DNA of 26,832 nucleotides, taken from assembly GCA_900545165.1 (NCBI GenBank), contig UQYA01000015.1, positions 1-26,832 on the forward strand, read 5' to 3'. How positions within the stretch are numbered: the stretch's first letter is position 1; each line of letters begins with the position of its first letter. The notes below the pieces were generated by a model. That model did no database searches. It was not told where the DNA came from and was given only the letters and a program-made list of their open reading frames with translations. Source of the stretch: an uncultured Collinsella sp. (lineage in GTDB: Bacteria; Actinomycetota; Coriobacteriia; Coriobacteriales; Coriobacteriaceae). Position numbers and translations under genes: made by a program. Positions 14,136-21,316 of the stretch are shown here, in pieces.

Positions 14136-15560
14136 CTATGCGAATGGCTCGTCCTGCTGTATGGGAAACGTCACCGTAATGGTGGTTCCCACGCCCAACT
14201 CGCTCGACAGATCGAGCGTGGCGTGATGATACAGGGCCGCATGCTTGACAATTGCAAGCCCCAGACCGGTTCCGCCGCGCGCCTTGGACCTACTCTTGTC
14301 CACGCGATAGAACCGCTCAAATACCTTGCCCTGTTCTTCAGGCGCGATACCGATTCCCGTGTCGGCGACCGCAAGGAACGGATGGCCTTCGTCGTTGGTG
14401 CCGCACTGCAGCGTAACCGCACCGCCGGGTCGATTGTAGCGGATGGCGTTGCTCGCCAGATTATAGATGAGCTCGTCAATCAAGCGCGACACGCCTTCGA
14501 TGACCACAGGCTTGGTCTCATGACTTATCGTCACATTCGCCTGACGGGCGACCTGTTCAAGACGCTGCTCGACCGCGTAGATGGCGCGCGAGAGCTCAAT
14601 AGGCTCCGTGGACCCAATGGGCACCGCCTCGCCCTCAGTTGCACGCTCGACCTCGTCCAAGTTAGACAGCGTAAGGATATCGTTGACAAGCGCTGCCAAG
14701 CGGCCCGCCTCACGATAGATGCGACCGCCAAAGTTGCGCAGGTCGTCCTCGCCCTCGACCATGCCGTTTGCGATGAGCTCGGCATAGCCCGAAATCGCCG
14801 TAAGCGGCGTCTTGAGCTCATGAGTGATATTCGCCGTGAACTCGCGGCGCATACGGTCGTTGTCCGCTAGCACCGCCATTTGGCGCTTGAGCTCCTGGCG
14901 CTGCGACTCAATACGCTCAAGCATGGGGACCATCTCGGCATAGGCGTGCTCATAGCTACGGCGTGGGTGGTCCAAATCCACCTCTTGCAAAGGCGCGATG
15001 ATGGCACGGGACTCGCGGCGCGCCATAAAAAACGAGAGTACCGCACCCGCTGCTGCGATAAGCAGCATCGGCGCCACCATCGACAGCAAAATCGCCGCAA
15101 CGCCAGGCTGGGCCTGCGCCAAGCGGACAACCTGGCCGTTATCAAGGGCGACGGCGCGATACAGCATGATCTCGTCGAGCGTAGAGCTTGCGCGCTCCGC
15201 GGAACCCGAACCACTCTCAAAGGCCTCGATGACCTCGGGGCGATCGCCATGGTTGGGCAGTGTGGAAGGCGACGCCTCGTTGTCGTAGGCAACCGATCCA
15301 TCCTTGTTAATCAGCGTGATGCGCAAGTCCTCTCGATCGAGGCTACGCAAGAACGGGATGGGCTCCTGCTGCTCGTCGAGGGCGGCAGCAATGAGCTCGG
15401 TTTCTTGCGCCAGGTTGGCACTCGTGGCATCCGCCAAGGTGTTTTGCACAAAGAACGCACCCAGCACCGTAAACGCCACGATAACCGCCATGGCGCAGAC
15501 AAAGATCGTCACAAAAACGCGGTGCGACAGCGTATGTTTTCCCTGGGGGGCGAAGACCAC
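14136..15560 (-). CDS. phoR: PhoR-like sensor histidine kinase
   Basis: A 474-aa membrane histidine kinase. Helix 1 is at about 14-37, an extracytoplasmic sensor follows to about 155, helix 2 is at about 156-179, then a linker and coiled coil. The H-box is FTANITHELKTPLTAISGYAE with phospho-acceptor His247. The catalytic domain has the N-box (ELIYNLASNAIRYNRPG), G1 (VADTGIGI), the F-box (FERFYRVDKSRS) and G2 (GGTGLGLAIVK). The start is GTG at 15560, four bases past the regulator stop, with GGAGGAG upstream inside the regulator gene, so the two are coupled. Assignment to phosphate sensing rests on the adjacent pstB and is inference. Confidence 0.85.
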   Translation of the reverse strand: MVFAPQGKHTLSHRVFVTIFVCAMAVIVAFTVLGAFFVQNTLADATSANLAQETELIAAALDEQQEPIPFLRSLDREDLRITLINKDGSVAYDNEASPSTLPNHGDRPEVIEAFESGSGSAERASSTLDEIMLYRAVALDNGQVVRLAQAQPGVAAILLSMVAPMLLIAAAGAVLSFFMARRESRAIIAPLQEVDLDHPRRSYEHAYAEMVPMLERIESQRQELKRQMAVLADNDRMRREFTANITHELKTPLTAISGYAELIANGMVEGEDDLRNFGGRIYREAGRLAALVNDILTLSNLDEVERATEGEAVPIGSTEPIELSRAIYAVEQRLEQVARQANVTISHETKPVVIEGVSRLIDELIYNLASNAIRYNRPGGAVTLQCGTNDEGHPFLAVADTGIGIAPEEQGKVFERFYRVDKSRSKARGGTGLGLAIVKHAALYHHATLDLSSELGVGTTITVTFPIQQDEPFA

Positions 15561-15563
15561 GGG

Positions 15564-16292
15564 TTACTCCTCCGATGCGGTGGCCGCGGTGTCGTCACCT
15601 TCGGCACCATCACCGGCAGAAGGCTCGGCCAAGCGGTAGCCCACGCCGCGCACGGTCTCGATGGCGCTGGCATGCTCGCCCAGTTTTTGGCGAAGCGTCT
15701 GCACGTGCACGTCAACGGTGCGCGAACCGCCGTCGAAGTCCCAGCCCCACACGCTCTGCAGCAACGACTCGCGGGTAAAGACCACGCCGGGCTTGCGCAT
15801 GAGGTACTCGAGCAGGTCGAACTCGCGCAGGGTGAGCTTAAGCGACTCGCCGGCAACAGTCACCTCACGATGGCTGGGCGAGAGCACGATGTCGCCCACG
15901 CTGAGCACATCGCTTGCCTGTTTGACCATGCCGCCGCGACGCAGCAGTGCGCGGCAGCGGCTGGCGAGCTCCATGAGCGAAAACGGCTTAGTCAGGTAAT
16001 CGTCGGCACCGCCATCGAGCGCCATCACCTTGTCGAGCTCGGTATCCTTGGCGGTAAGCATCATGATGGGCACCGTCGCCGTCAGGCGATCGGCACGCAG
16101 TCGACGCATAATCGCCAAGCCATCGGTATCGGGCAGCATGATGTCGAGCAGGACGGCATCGGGTACCCGTCGCGCCACGGCAGCCTTAAACTCACCGTCG
16201 CACGAAAAGCCTTCGGCCTCAATCCCCTGCTTGCGCAGCGCATAGACCGTCAAATCCCTGATGTTGTCATCGTCCTCGACGTAATAGATCAT
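15564..16292 (-). CDS. phoB: PhoB-like OmpR-family response regulator
   Basis: A 242-aa regulator: receiver domain at about 1-115 with acidic pocket EDDD (6-9), phospho-acceptor Asp50 in LLDIMLPD and Lys102 in LTKPF; OmpR-type winged-helix DNA-binding domain at about 130-225 (LTLREFDLLEYLMRKPG, SRTVDVHVQTLRQKL, ETVRGVGYRL). A short acidic tail follows. The ATG at 16292 has AAGGGG upstream; an 8-codon longer reading has no better site. It lies just downstream of pstB and overlaps no other gene; its partner kinase follows at once. Confidence 0.88.
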   Translation of the reverse strand: MIYYVEDDDNIRDLTVYALRKQGIEAEGFSCDGEFKAAVARRVPDAVLLDIMLPDTDGLAIMRRLRADRLTATVPIMMLTAKDTELDKVMALDGGADDYLTKPFSLMELASRCRALLRRGGMVKQASDVLSVGDIVLSPSHREVTVAGESLKLTLREFDLLEYLMRKPGVVFTRESLLQSVWGWDFDGGSRTVDVHVQTLRQKLGEHASAIETVRGVGYRLAEPSAGDGAEGDDTAATASEE

Positions 16293-16332
16293 GTTGAACC
16301 CCTTTGCGGCCGGCATGACCGCATCTTAACCC

Positions 16333-16346
16333 TAAAGGTACCTTTA
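16333..16346. promoter_or_regulatory. Perfect 14-bp palindrome between pstB and the phoB-like gene
   Basis: TAAAGGTACCTTTA is a perfect palindrome in the 64 bases between the pstB stop and the regulator start. It may be an operator for the regulator gene. It does not resemble a tandem Pho box. Confidence 0.4.
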
Positions 16347-16356
16347 CTAGATGGTA

Positions 16357-17232
16357 TCAGCCAAAACGCCCCGTCAAATAATCCGCCGTGCGCGGATCGG
16401 TCGGATTCTTGAAGAGTTGCGCGGTGGGCGCGTGCTCCACCAGCTCACCCAGCAAAAAGAATGCGACCGAATCGGAGATACGCGCCGCCTGCTGCATATT
16501 GTGCGTAACGACCACGAGCGTGCAGGTCTCTTTGAGCTCGCAGGCCAGCTGCTCCACCACCAGCGTCGACACAGGATCAAGTGCCGAGGTCGGCTCGTCC
16601 ATCAGCAGAATGTCGGGCTGCACGGCAAGTGCGCGGGCGATGCACAGACGCTGCTGCTGGCCGCCCGAAAGACCCAGACCCGACTCTTTGAGCTTGTCCT
16701 TGGCCTCGTCCCACAGGGCGGCGCGTCGCAGGGAGTCTTCGACCAGCTCGTCGAGCACGACGCGATCGCGCACTCCCATTCCGCGAGGACCGTAGGCGAC
16801 GTTGTCGTAGATGCTCATGGGAAACGGGTTGGGGCGCTGGAACACCATGCCCACGCGCTGGCGAAGGCGGCAGATGTCGTAGTCGCCCAGGATATCTTGA
16901 CCATCGAGCGCAATCTTGCCCTCGATTCGGCAGTCCTTGATGCCGTCGTTCATGCGGTTAAAGCAGCGCAGCAACGTGGACTTTCCGCAGCCCGAAGGCC
17001 CGATGAACGAGGTAATCTGCTTGTCGCGGATCTTGATATTCACGTCCTTGAGCGCATGGTGGTCGCCATAGAACAGGTCGAGGCCCTCAACATCGATTCG
17101 CGTCGGCGAGGCGGCAAGATCCTCTGCCGTGGGGCGAGTCGCATCCCCAACCTCGCGCTCGTGCGCGGCCTCGGCCTGCGCTTTCATGAGTTCTTCAAGC
17201 TCCGTGGGCTCCACAGCCGCAGCAGCCGTCAT
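16357..17232 (-). CDS. pstB: Phosphate ABC transporter ATP-binding protein
   Basis: A 291-aa ABC ATPase that drives phosphate uptake with PstA/PstC. Motifs in order: Walker A GPSGCGKST (about 78-86), PstB-specific FNRMND, Q-loop FQRPNPFPMSIYDNVAYGPR, signature LSGGQQQR (about 188-195), Walker B ILLMDEPTSALDP, and H-loop VVTHNM. About 45 extra Ala/Glu-rich residues precede the ABC domain. The ATG at 17232 is chosen since GGAGG lies 8 bases before it; a GTG five codons earlier overlaps that site. pstS, pstC, pstA and phoU are not next to it; a two-component pair lies upstream and phoB/phoR-like genes downstream. A TTGACA -35 element at 17309-17314 may start transcription. Confidence 0.94.
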   Translation of the reverse strand: MTAAAAVEPTELEELMKAQAEAAHEREVGDATRPTAEDLAASPTRIDVEGLDLFYGDHHALKDVNIKIRDKQITSFIGPSGCGKSTLLRCFNRMNDGIKDCRIEGKIALDGQDILGDYDICRLRQRVGMVFQRPNPFPMSIYDNVAYGPRGMGVRDRVVLDELVEDSLRRAALWDEAKDKLKESGLGLSGGQQQRLCIARALAVQPDILLMDEPTSALDPVSTLVVEQLACELKETCTLVVVTHNMQQAARISDSVAFFLLGELVEHAPTAQLFKNPTDPRTADYLTGRFG

Positions 17233-17335
17233 ACCGCATACCTCCACATCGATATCAATTCAGCAGTATCGATAGTAGGAATCGCGGCTCATATGCACGT
17301 GAGCGCATTGTCAAGTGTTTGTAAGGGCACACTGG

Positions 17336-18574
17336 CTATGCGGCGGGCAGCTCGATGGTGAATATCGTGTGTTCGGGCGTCGATTCACATGCAACGGTAC
17401 CGCCGTGCGCGCATACGATCTCCTTGGCGATGGCAAGCCCCAGTCCAGCGCCGCCGCGATTGGTCGCACGCGCCGCATCTAGGCGATAGAACTTCTCAAA
17501 GATCACCTTGAGCTTTGCCTCAGGGATGGGATCGCCCTGATTGATAAAGCGCACGCACACGCCGCCGCCGTCCCGGCGTCTGGCCTCGATCGTGATGGTC
17601 GAGCCCTCATAGCTATAGGCAATAGCGTTTTTCATGATGTTGTTGAACACGCGAGCCATTTTGTCGCCATCCACGAGCACCGTCAGGTCCTCGCGAATAT
17701 CAACTTGGACTTCCTTATGCTGCTCGTTGAGGATGGGATAGAACTCGTCAGCCACCTGAGCCAGCAGCAACCCCAGATCAACATAGCCGCGCGTGAGCAC
17801 GATATCGTGGAAGTCAAAGCGCGTGATATCGAAGAACTCTTCGATGAGCGTATCGAGCCGGTGCGCCTTGTCGAGCGCCACGCCCGTAAAGTGCGCACGT
17901 TGCTCAACCGGCAGCTCGGGAGCCTCTTGCAGCAGCGAAAGATAGCCCACCACACTGGCAAGCGGGGTGCGTAGGTCATGTGCCAAGTACGTGACCAAAT
18001 CGTCCTTGCGATGCGACTCGTCACGCAGAGCTTGCTGCACCTTGCGCTCACGGTCACGCACGCGGTTAAGGGCGCCCTCGACCTCCAAGAAGTCGCCGTC
18101 GATGTTATCCCAGGTGTCGGGGTGATCGATCAGGCGATCTTGAATACGAGCGGCCAGCACACAATCGGCATGCTGCTCGCCCTGCTCGTAGCCCTGGTAG
18201 TACAGGGCGCGGCCACACAAGAACAGCACGCACGCGGCAAGCGCCAGCACAAAGCCAAGCATGTTGAATACAAAGCCGGCATCGAACAGCACCGGCCCTT
18301 CGATGCCGCCGAGCGCCATGGCGCCAATCGCCAACGTCATGGCCCACGCGGCGCCGCCAATCACCACGCAGCGGCACACGATCTCAAATCGATCGATCAG
18401 CAAAAAGCCGACAAGCAGCACCGCCAAGATTCCGACGATGCTGTCGATGCCAATCAGCAGCAGGCTCAGCAAAAAGAGCAGCACCGTTGCAAGCGCGCGG
18501 TTGTCGACGACCGACCTCACGTATTCAAAGAGCCGATCGGGCACCTCGAACGCTTGCCTATCGTCTTTTGTCAT
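17336..18574 (-). CDS. VanS-like sensor histidine kinase
   Basis: A 412-aa membrane kinase with four or more hydrophobic helices in the first 125 residues and hardly any outside loop, so it likely senses signals in or at the membrane. The dimerisation box is VTYLAHDLRTPLASVVGYLS with His199; then FFDITRFDFHDI, the N-box (VFNNIMKNAIAYSYEG), FEKFYRLDAARATNRGGAGLGLAIAK and a short end. This run of motifs is close to VanS of vancomycin-resistance clusters. The start at 18574 has GAGGATCTTGAT before it; a longer reading overlaps the regulator gene in another frame and is rejected. 26 bases separate it from the regulator gene. Signal unknown; cell-wall stress is inference. Confidence 0.85.
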   Translation of the reverse strand: MTKDDRQAFEVPDRLFEYVRSVVDNRALATVLLFLLSLLLIGIDSIVGILAVLLVGFLLIDRFEIVCRCVVIGGAAWAMTLAIGAMALGGIEGPVLFDAGFVFNMLGFVLALAACVLFLCGRALYYQGYEQGEQHADCVLAARIQDRLIDHPDTWDNIDGDFLEVEGALNRVRDRERKVQQALRDESHRKDDLVTYLAHDLRTPLASVVGYLSLLQEAPELPVEQRAHFTGVALDKAHRLDTLIEEFFDITRFDFHDIVLTRGYVDLGLLLAQVADEFYPILNEQHKEVQVDIREDLTVLVDGDKMARVFNNIMKNAIAYSYEGSTITIEARRRDGGGVCVRFINQGDPIPEAKLKVIFEKFYRLDAARATNRGGAGLGLAIAKEIVCAHGGTVACESTPEHTIFTIELPAA

Positions 18575-18600
18575 ATCAAGATCCTCACAAGCGAAAAGCG

Positions 18601-19296
18601 TTATTCGATGATGTAGCCGACGCCCCAGACGTTTTTGATAAAGCGCGGCTTTTGTGCGTCGTCGCCGATCTTTTCGCGCAAGTGGCGAATGTGCACCATC
18701 ACCGTATTGTTGGAGCCGGGCATAAAGTCCTCGTTCCATACCGCGCGGAACAGGTCCTCCACGGCCACCACGCTGCCGCGATGCTCGACCAGATACAGCA
18801 AGATTGAATACTCGGTGGGCGTGAGGCGAACCGGTGAACCGTCCACTGTCACGGAACGAGCATCGCGGTTGATCTCCAAGCCGTCGAGCTGAATGGTCGG
18901 CGACTCGGCCGCCTGTGCACGGCTACCGTAGCTGGTGTAGCGGCGAAGCTGAGCGTGCACGCGCGCGATGAGCTCCAGCGGACGGAACGGCTTAACCACG
19001 TAATCGTCCGCGCCAAGCGAAAGGCCCCCGATCTTGTCTTGCTGGGCATCGCGCGCCGTCAGCATGATCACGGGATAGGTATGGCTGGAACGGATCGTAC
19101 GCAGCAGCTCAAACCCATCGATATCGGGCAGCATGACATCAAGCAGCGCCAGATCGAACTCCTGCTCCAAAATCGCCTTGGCAGCATCGGCCCCGCTATA
19201 GGCAATCTGGACATCAAAGCCCTCTTTTGTAAGGTAGATGCCAACCAAGTCGGCGATGGCCTTCTCGTCATCAACTACCAAAATGCGCTCGTTCAT
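18601..19296 (-). CDS. VanR-like OmpR-family response regulator
   Basis: A 231-aa regulator with receiver (acidic DDE near 9-11, Asp53 in LLDVMLPD, Lys102 in VVKPFRPLELIARV) and winged-helix output domain (LTPTEYSILLYLVEHRG, SNNTVMVHIRHLREKIGDD, KNVWGVGYIIE). The KPFRPLELIARVHAQLRRY block and the C-terminal SNNTVMVHIRHLREK motif match the VanR subfamily closely. The ATG at 19296 has GAGGAG 6-7 bases upstream. A -10-like CATAAT lies at 19317-19322. It is divergent from the carboxypeptidase gene, a plausible target. Confidence 0.88.
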   Translation of the reverse strand: MNERILVVDDEKAIADLVGIYLTKEGFDVQIAYSGADAAKAILEQEFDLALLDVMLPDIDGFELLRTIRSSHTYPVIMLTARDAQQDKIGGLSLGADDYVVKPFRPLELIARVHAQLRRYTSYGSRAQAAESPTIQLDGLEINRDARSVTVDGSPVRLTPTEYSILLYLVEHRGSVVAVEDLFRAVWNEDFMPGSNNTVMVHIRHLREKIGDDAQKPRFIKNVWGVGYIIE

Positions 19297-19448
19297 GCGT
19301 GCTCCTCTCGCGCTCCATTATGCCTGAGGCGACGCACGCCACACACAACAAGCGTGGGTGAGTAAGCCGGCCTTAAGCACCCTTGTGCCCGTTCGGGTGC
19401 GGATGTGGGCCAAGCGCGCACGCGATGATCGCCGACGCCGGCAAACGA

Positions 19449-19454
19449 TATACT
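19449..19454 (+). promoter_or_regulatory. -10 element of the carboxypeptidase gene
   Basis: TATACT is a five-of-six match to the -10 consensus; 17 bases upstream the -35 is weak (TGATCG), suggesting dependence on an activator. A start about seven bases on gives a leader of some 33 bases to the GTG at 19494 and excludes the longer upstream reading. Confidence 0.45.
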
Positions 19455-19493
19455 CTAGTTCCAGAAGAGACCATCCCGTCGAAAGCGAAATCC

Positions 19494-20834
19494 GTGAAGT
19501 CCCTCACCTCTTTTGCAAAGCGCTCAGCCCAGCTTGCCGCCGGCTTTGTCTGCGCTATCGCCCTTGCCGCTGGCGCGCCCACCGTCGCCGGCGCCCAAGT
19601 GCTCACGACCGACAATGTTTGCGGCAAAACCGCCGATGCGCGCGGCATCACGGCCGAAAACCTGCCCGATATCGATGCGACCAATGCCCTCGTCATGGGC
19701 AAAGACGGCACCGTCTACTATGGGCGCGGCGCCGATGAGCAGGTCAAGATTGCCTCGATCACCAAGGTCATGACCGCAATCCTAACCGTCGAGAATTGCA
19801 AGATGGACGAGAAGGTCACGGTGAGCAACGCCGCAGCCACCGTGGGTAATTCGACCGCCGGCTTGCTCGAAGGCGACGAGCTTACCGTGGAGCAGGCACT
19901 GCGCGGCCTGATGATTCCCTCGGGCAACGACGCCGCCATCGTGCTCGCCGAATATGTGGGCAAGAAAATCGACCCTAAGACCAAAGACGCCGAGGCCACA
20001 TTTGTGAAGGCCATGAACGAGCGCGCTAAGAAGCTCGGCTGCACCGGTACGCTTTTTGAAAACCCGCATGGTCTGGACTTTGATGAGTGGGCTGGCAATA
20101 TGCACTCAACCGCACACGACGTAGCGCTGATGATGCAGGAGGCCATGAAAAACGACACGATCCGTGAGGTCGTAGCGAGCGAGGATTCCTGGATCGAGGT
20201 CACGGGCGCCGACGGCACCGACCATTCGCATTCCATGGACACGCATAACTATTTGCTGGGCCAAGATGGCAACATCGGCGGCAAGACCGGCACCACCGAC
20301 GACGCGGGCTATTGCTTTACGAGCGCCTACAACCGCGACGGCGACGAGATCTACACCGTCGTTTTGAACTCCACCACCACCGACCAGCGCTTTACCGATA
20401 CCGCAACCCTTGCCAATTGGTACTACGGTCACAAGGTCACGGTCGCGATCGCCAACACGCAGGAAAAGACCGCCAACGGCAACCCGCTTATGGCACGCAT
20501 TAGCCAGACGGATTGGACGGACAAGACGATCGACGCCACGCTCGCCGATCCTACGGCGCAAGCGACCGTGTTTTCCCTTGCCGGCGAGGTAACCGAAAAG
20601 GTTAGCTACGACGATCTTTCGGGCACGGTGCATGTGGGCGACAAGGTGGGCAGCGTTACGCTCAAGCAGGACGGCACCAAGATCGCCGTCATGGACCTGG
20701 TTGCCGACGAGGAAGGCGCAGGGCCGAATCCCATTGAATGGATACTCGTGAAGCTCGATCGCTTGGGCCGCCGCATCGACAACCGCCCACTTGCGGCAGA
20801 GAGCGAGACCGTAGCCAAGGCACCCGAGGTGTAA
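19494..20834 (+). CDS. D-alanyl-D-alanine carboxypeptidase (S11 penicillin-binding protein)
   Basis: A 446-aa exported DD-carboxypeptidase that trims the terminal D-Ala from peptidoglycan stem peptides. It has a signal peptide (KSLTSFAKRSAQ then hydrophobic AAGFVCAIALAAGAP, cleavage near VAGAQ), the SxxK motif SITK with Ser88/Lys91, SGN at 143-145 and KTG at 264-266. A beta-rich C-terminal domain typical of PBP5/DacF follows from about 340. There is no clear C-terminal membrane anchor. The GTG at 19494 is chosen because the signal peptide starts there and a -10 lies 40 bases upstream; the ribosome site (GAAAG) is weak. It is the only confident plus-strand gene, divergent from the VanR-like regulator. 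Confidence 0.93.
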   Translation: MKSLTSFAKRSAQLAAGFVCAIALAAGAPTVAGAQVLTTDNVCGKTADARGITAENLPDIDATNALVMGKDGTVYYGRGADEQVKIASITKVMTAILTVENCKMDEKVTVSNAAATVGNSTAGLLEGDELTVEQALRGLMIPSGNDAAIVLAEYVGKKIDPKTKDAEATFVKAMNERAKKLGCTGTLFENPHGLDFDEWAGNMHSTAHDVALMMQEAMKNDTIREVVASEDSWIEVTGADGTDHSHSMDTHNYLLGQDGNIGGKTGTTDDAGYCFTSAYNRDGDEIYTVVLNSTTTDQRFTDTATLANWYYGHKVTVAIANTQEKTANGNPLMARISQTDWTDKTIDATLADPTAQATVFSLAGEVTEKVSYDDLSGTVHVGDKVGSVTLKQDGTKIAVMDLVADEEGAGPNPIEWILVKLDRLGRRIDNRPLAAESETVAKAPEV

Positions 20835-20858
20835 GATCGAAGAACAATACACTCGCTG

Positions 20859-20891
20859 AAAGGAGGCGTCCAACGGGGCGCCTCCTTTTTT
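20859..20891 (+). terminator. Strong terminator of the carboxypeptidase gene
   Basis: AAAGGAGGCG (20859-20868) pairs perfectly with CGCCTCCTTT (20879-20888) and is followed by further T residues. It lies 25 bases after the stop codon. Confidence 0.95.
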
Positions 20892-20893
20892 GA

Positions 20894-20985
20894 GGATTCG
20901 AATCCCCAGCCGCCATTCTTGATAACAAAAAAGGGCCCCAAATGGGACCCTTCTTTCAATTCATACTGGCGGAGAGCTGGGGATT
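20894..20985 (-). repeat. Second copy of the tRNA-Ser 3' flank, with tRNA 3'-end fragment
   Basis: This block repeats 21085-21176 at a period of 191 bases. On the minus strand it holds the last 19 bases of tRNA-Ser (20967-20985, ending CCA), a copy of the tRNA terminator (20927-20952; AAGGG/CCCTT stem with T6), and a T-arm-like GGATTCGAATCCCCAGC at 20894-20910. The rest of the tRNA is missing; a structured repeat takes its place. It looks like the remains of a tandemly duplicated tRNA-Ser unit. Confidence 0.8.
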
Positions 20986-21101
20986 TCCGGGCATGCTACG
21001 CATGCCCTCCGGCTTCAAAGCCTGGCGGCTTTTCGCCCACGGGCTACAAACGCTTTCGCGTTTGCTTAACGCCCGTGCCCTCTCGGGTTCGAATCCCCAG
21101 C
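20976..21101. repeat. tRNA-linked structured repeat, copy 1
   Basis: A 126-base element bounded by 10-bp perfect inverted ends GCTGGGGATT/AATCCCCAGC that are parts of the tRNA-Ser T-arm and acceptor side. Inside are hairpins GGGCATGC-TAC-GCATGCCC and, more importantly, CACGGGC (21038-21044) with GCCCGTG (21071-21077) enclosing CAAACGC-TTTC-GCGTTTG (21047-21064). A related copy lies at 25741-25846. The core stem is kept by paired substitutions between the copies, so structure seems selected. Confidence 0.7.
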
Positions 21102-21115
21102 GCCCTTTCTCGATA

Positions 21116-21143
21116 ATAAAAAAGGGCCCCCGATGGGACCCTT
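21116..21143 (-). terminator. Terminator of tRNA-Ser
   Basis: On the minus strand AAGGGTCCC pairs with GGGGCCCTT, one mismatch in the stem, followed by six T residues; it starts about 15 bases beyond the CCA end. Confidence 0.9.
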
Positions 21144-21157
21144 CTTTAAAGTTAAAC

Positions 21158-21248
21158 TGGCGGAGAGCTGGGGATTCGAACCCCAGATGCCCTTTTGGGG
21201 CATACTCGCTTAGCAGGCGAGCACCTTCGGCCTCTCGGTCAGCTCTCC
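21158..21248 (-). tRNA. tRNA-Ser (anticodon GCT)
   Basis: A 91-base type II tRNA with an encoded CCA. Acceptor GGAGAGC pairs with GCTCTCC, discriminator G. The anticodon loop is CTGCTAA between CTCGC and GCGAG, giving GCT, which reads AGC/AGU. A long variable arm (TATGCCCCAAAAGGGCAT) and the T-arm CTGGGGTTCGAATCCCCAG are clear. Confidence 0.97.
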
Positions 21249-21262
21249 GTAACAGCCGTTCT

Positions 21263-21291
21263 ATAGTAACCAAACAGTCGAGGATGGGCAA
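21263..21291 (-). promoter_or_regulatory. Promoter of tRNA-Ser
   Basis: TTGCCC (21286-21291), 17-base spacer, TACTAT (21263-21268). A start some seven bases downstream falls just before the tRNA 5' end. It lies between the ATPase gene stop and the tRNA. Confidence 0.6.
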
Positions 21292-21316
21292 GAGGGAATT
21301 TGGAGCGATTCCATTT

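Noticed and set aside
14880..16412. 510-codon open frame opposite the phoR/phoB-like genes
   Set aside because: Antisense to two well-supported genes; low-complexity His/Arg-rich product; no ribosome site seen.
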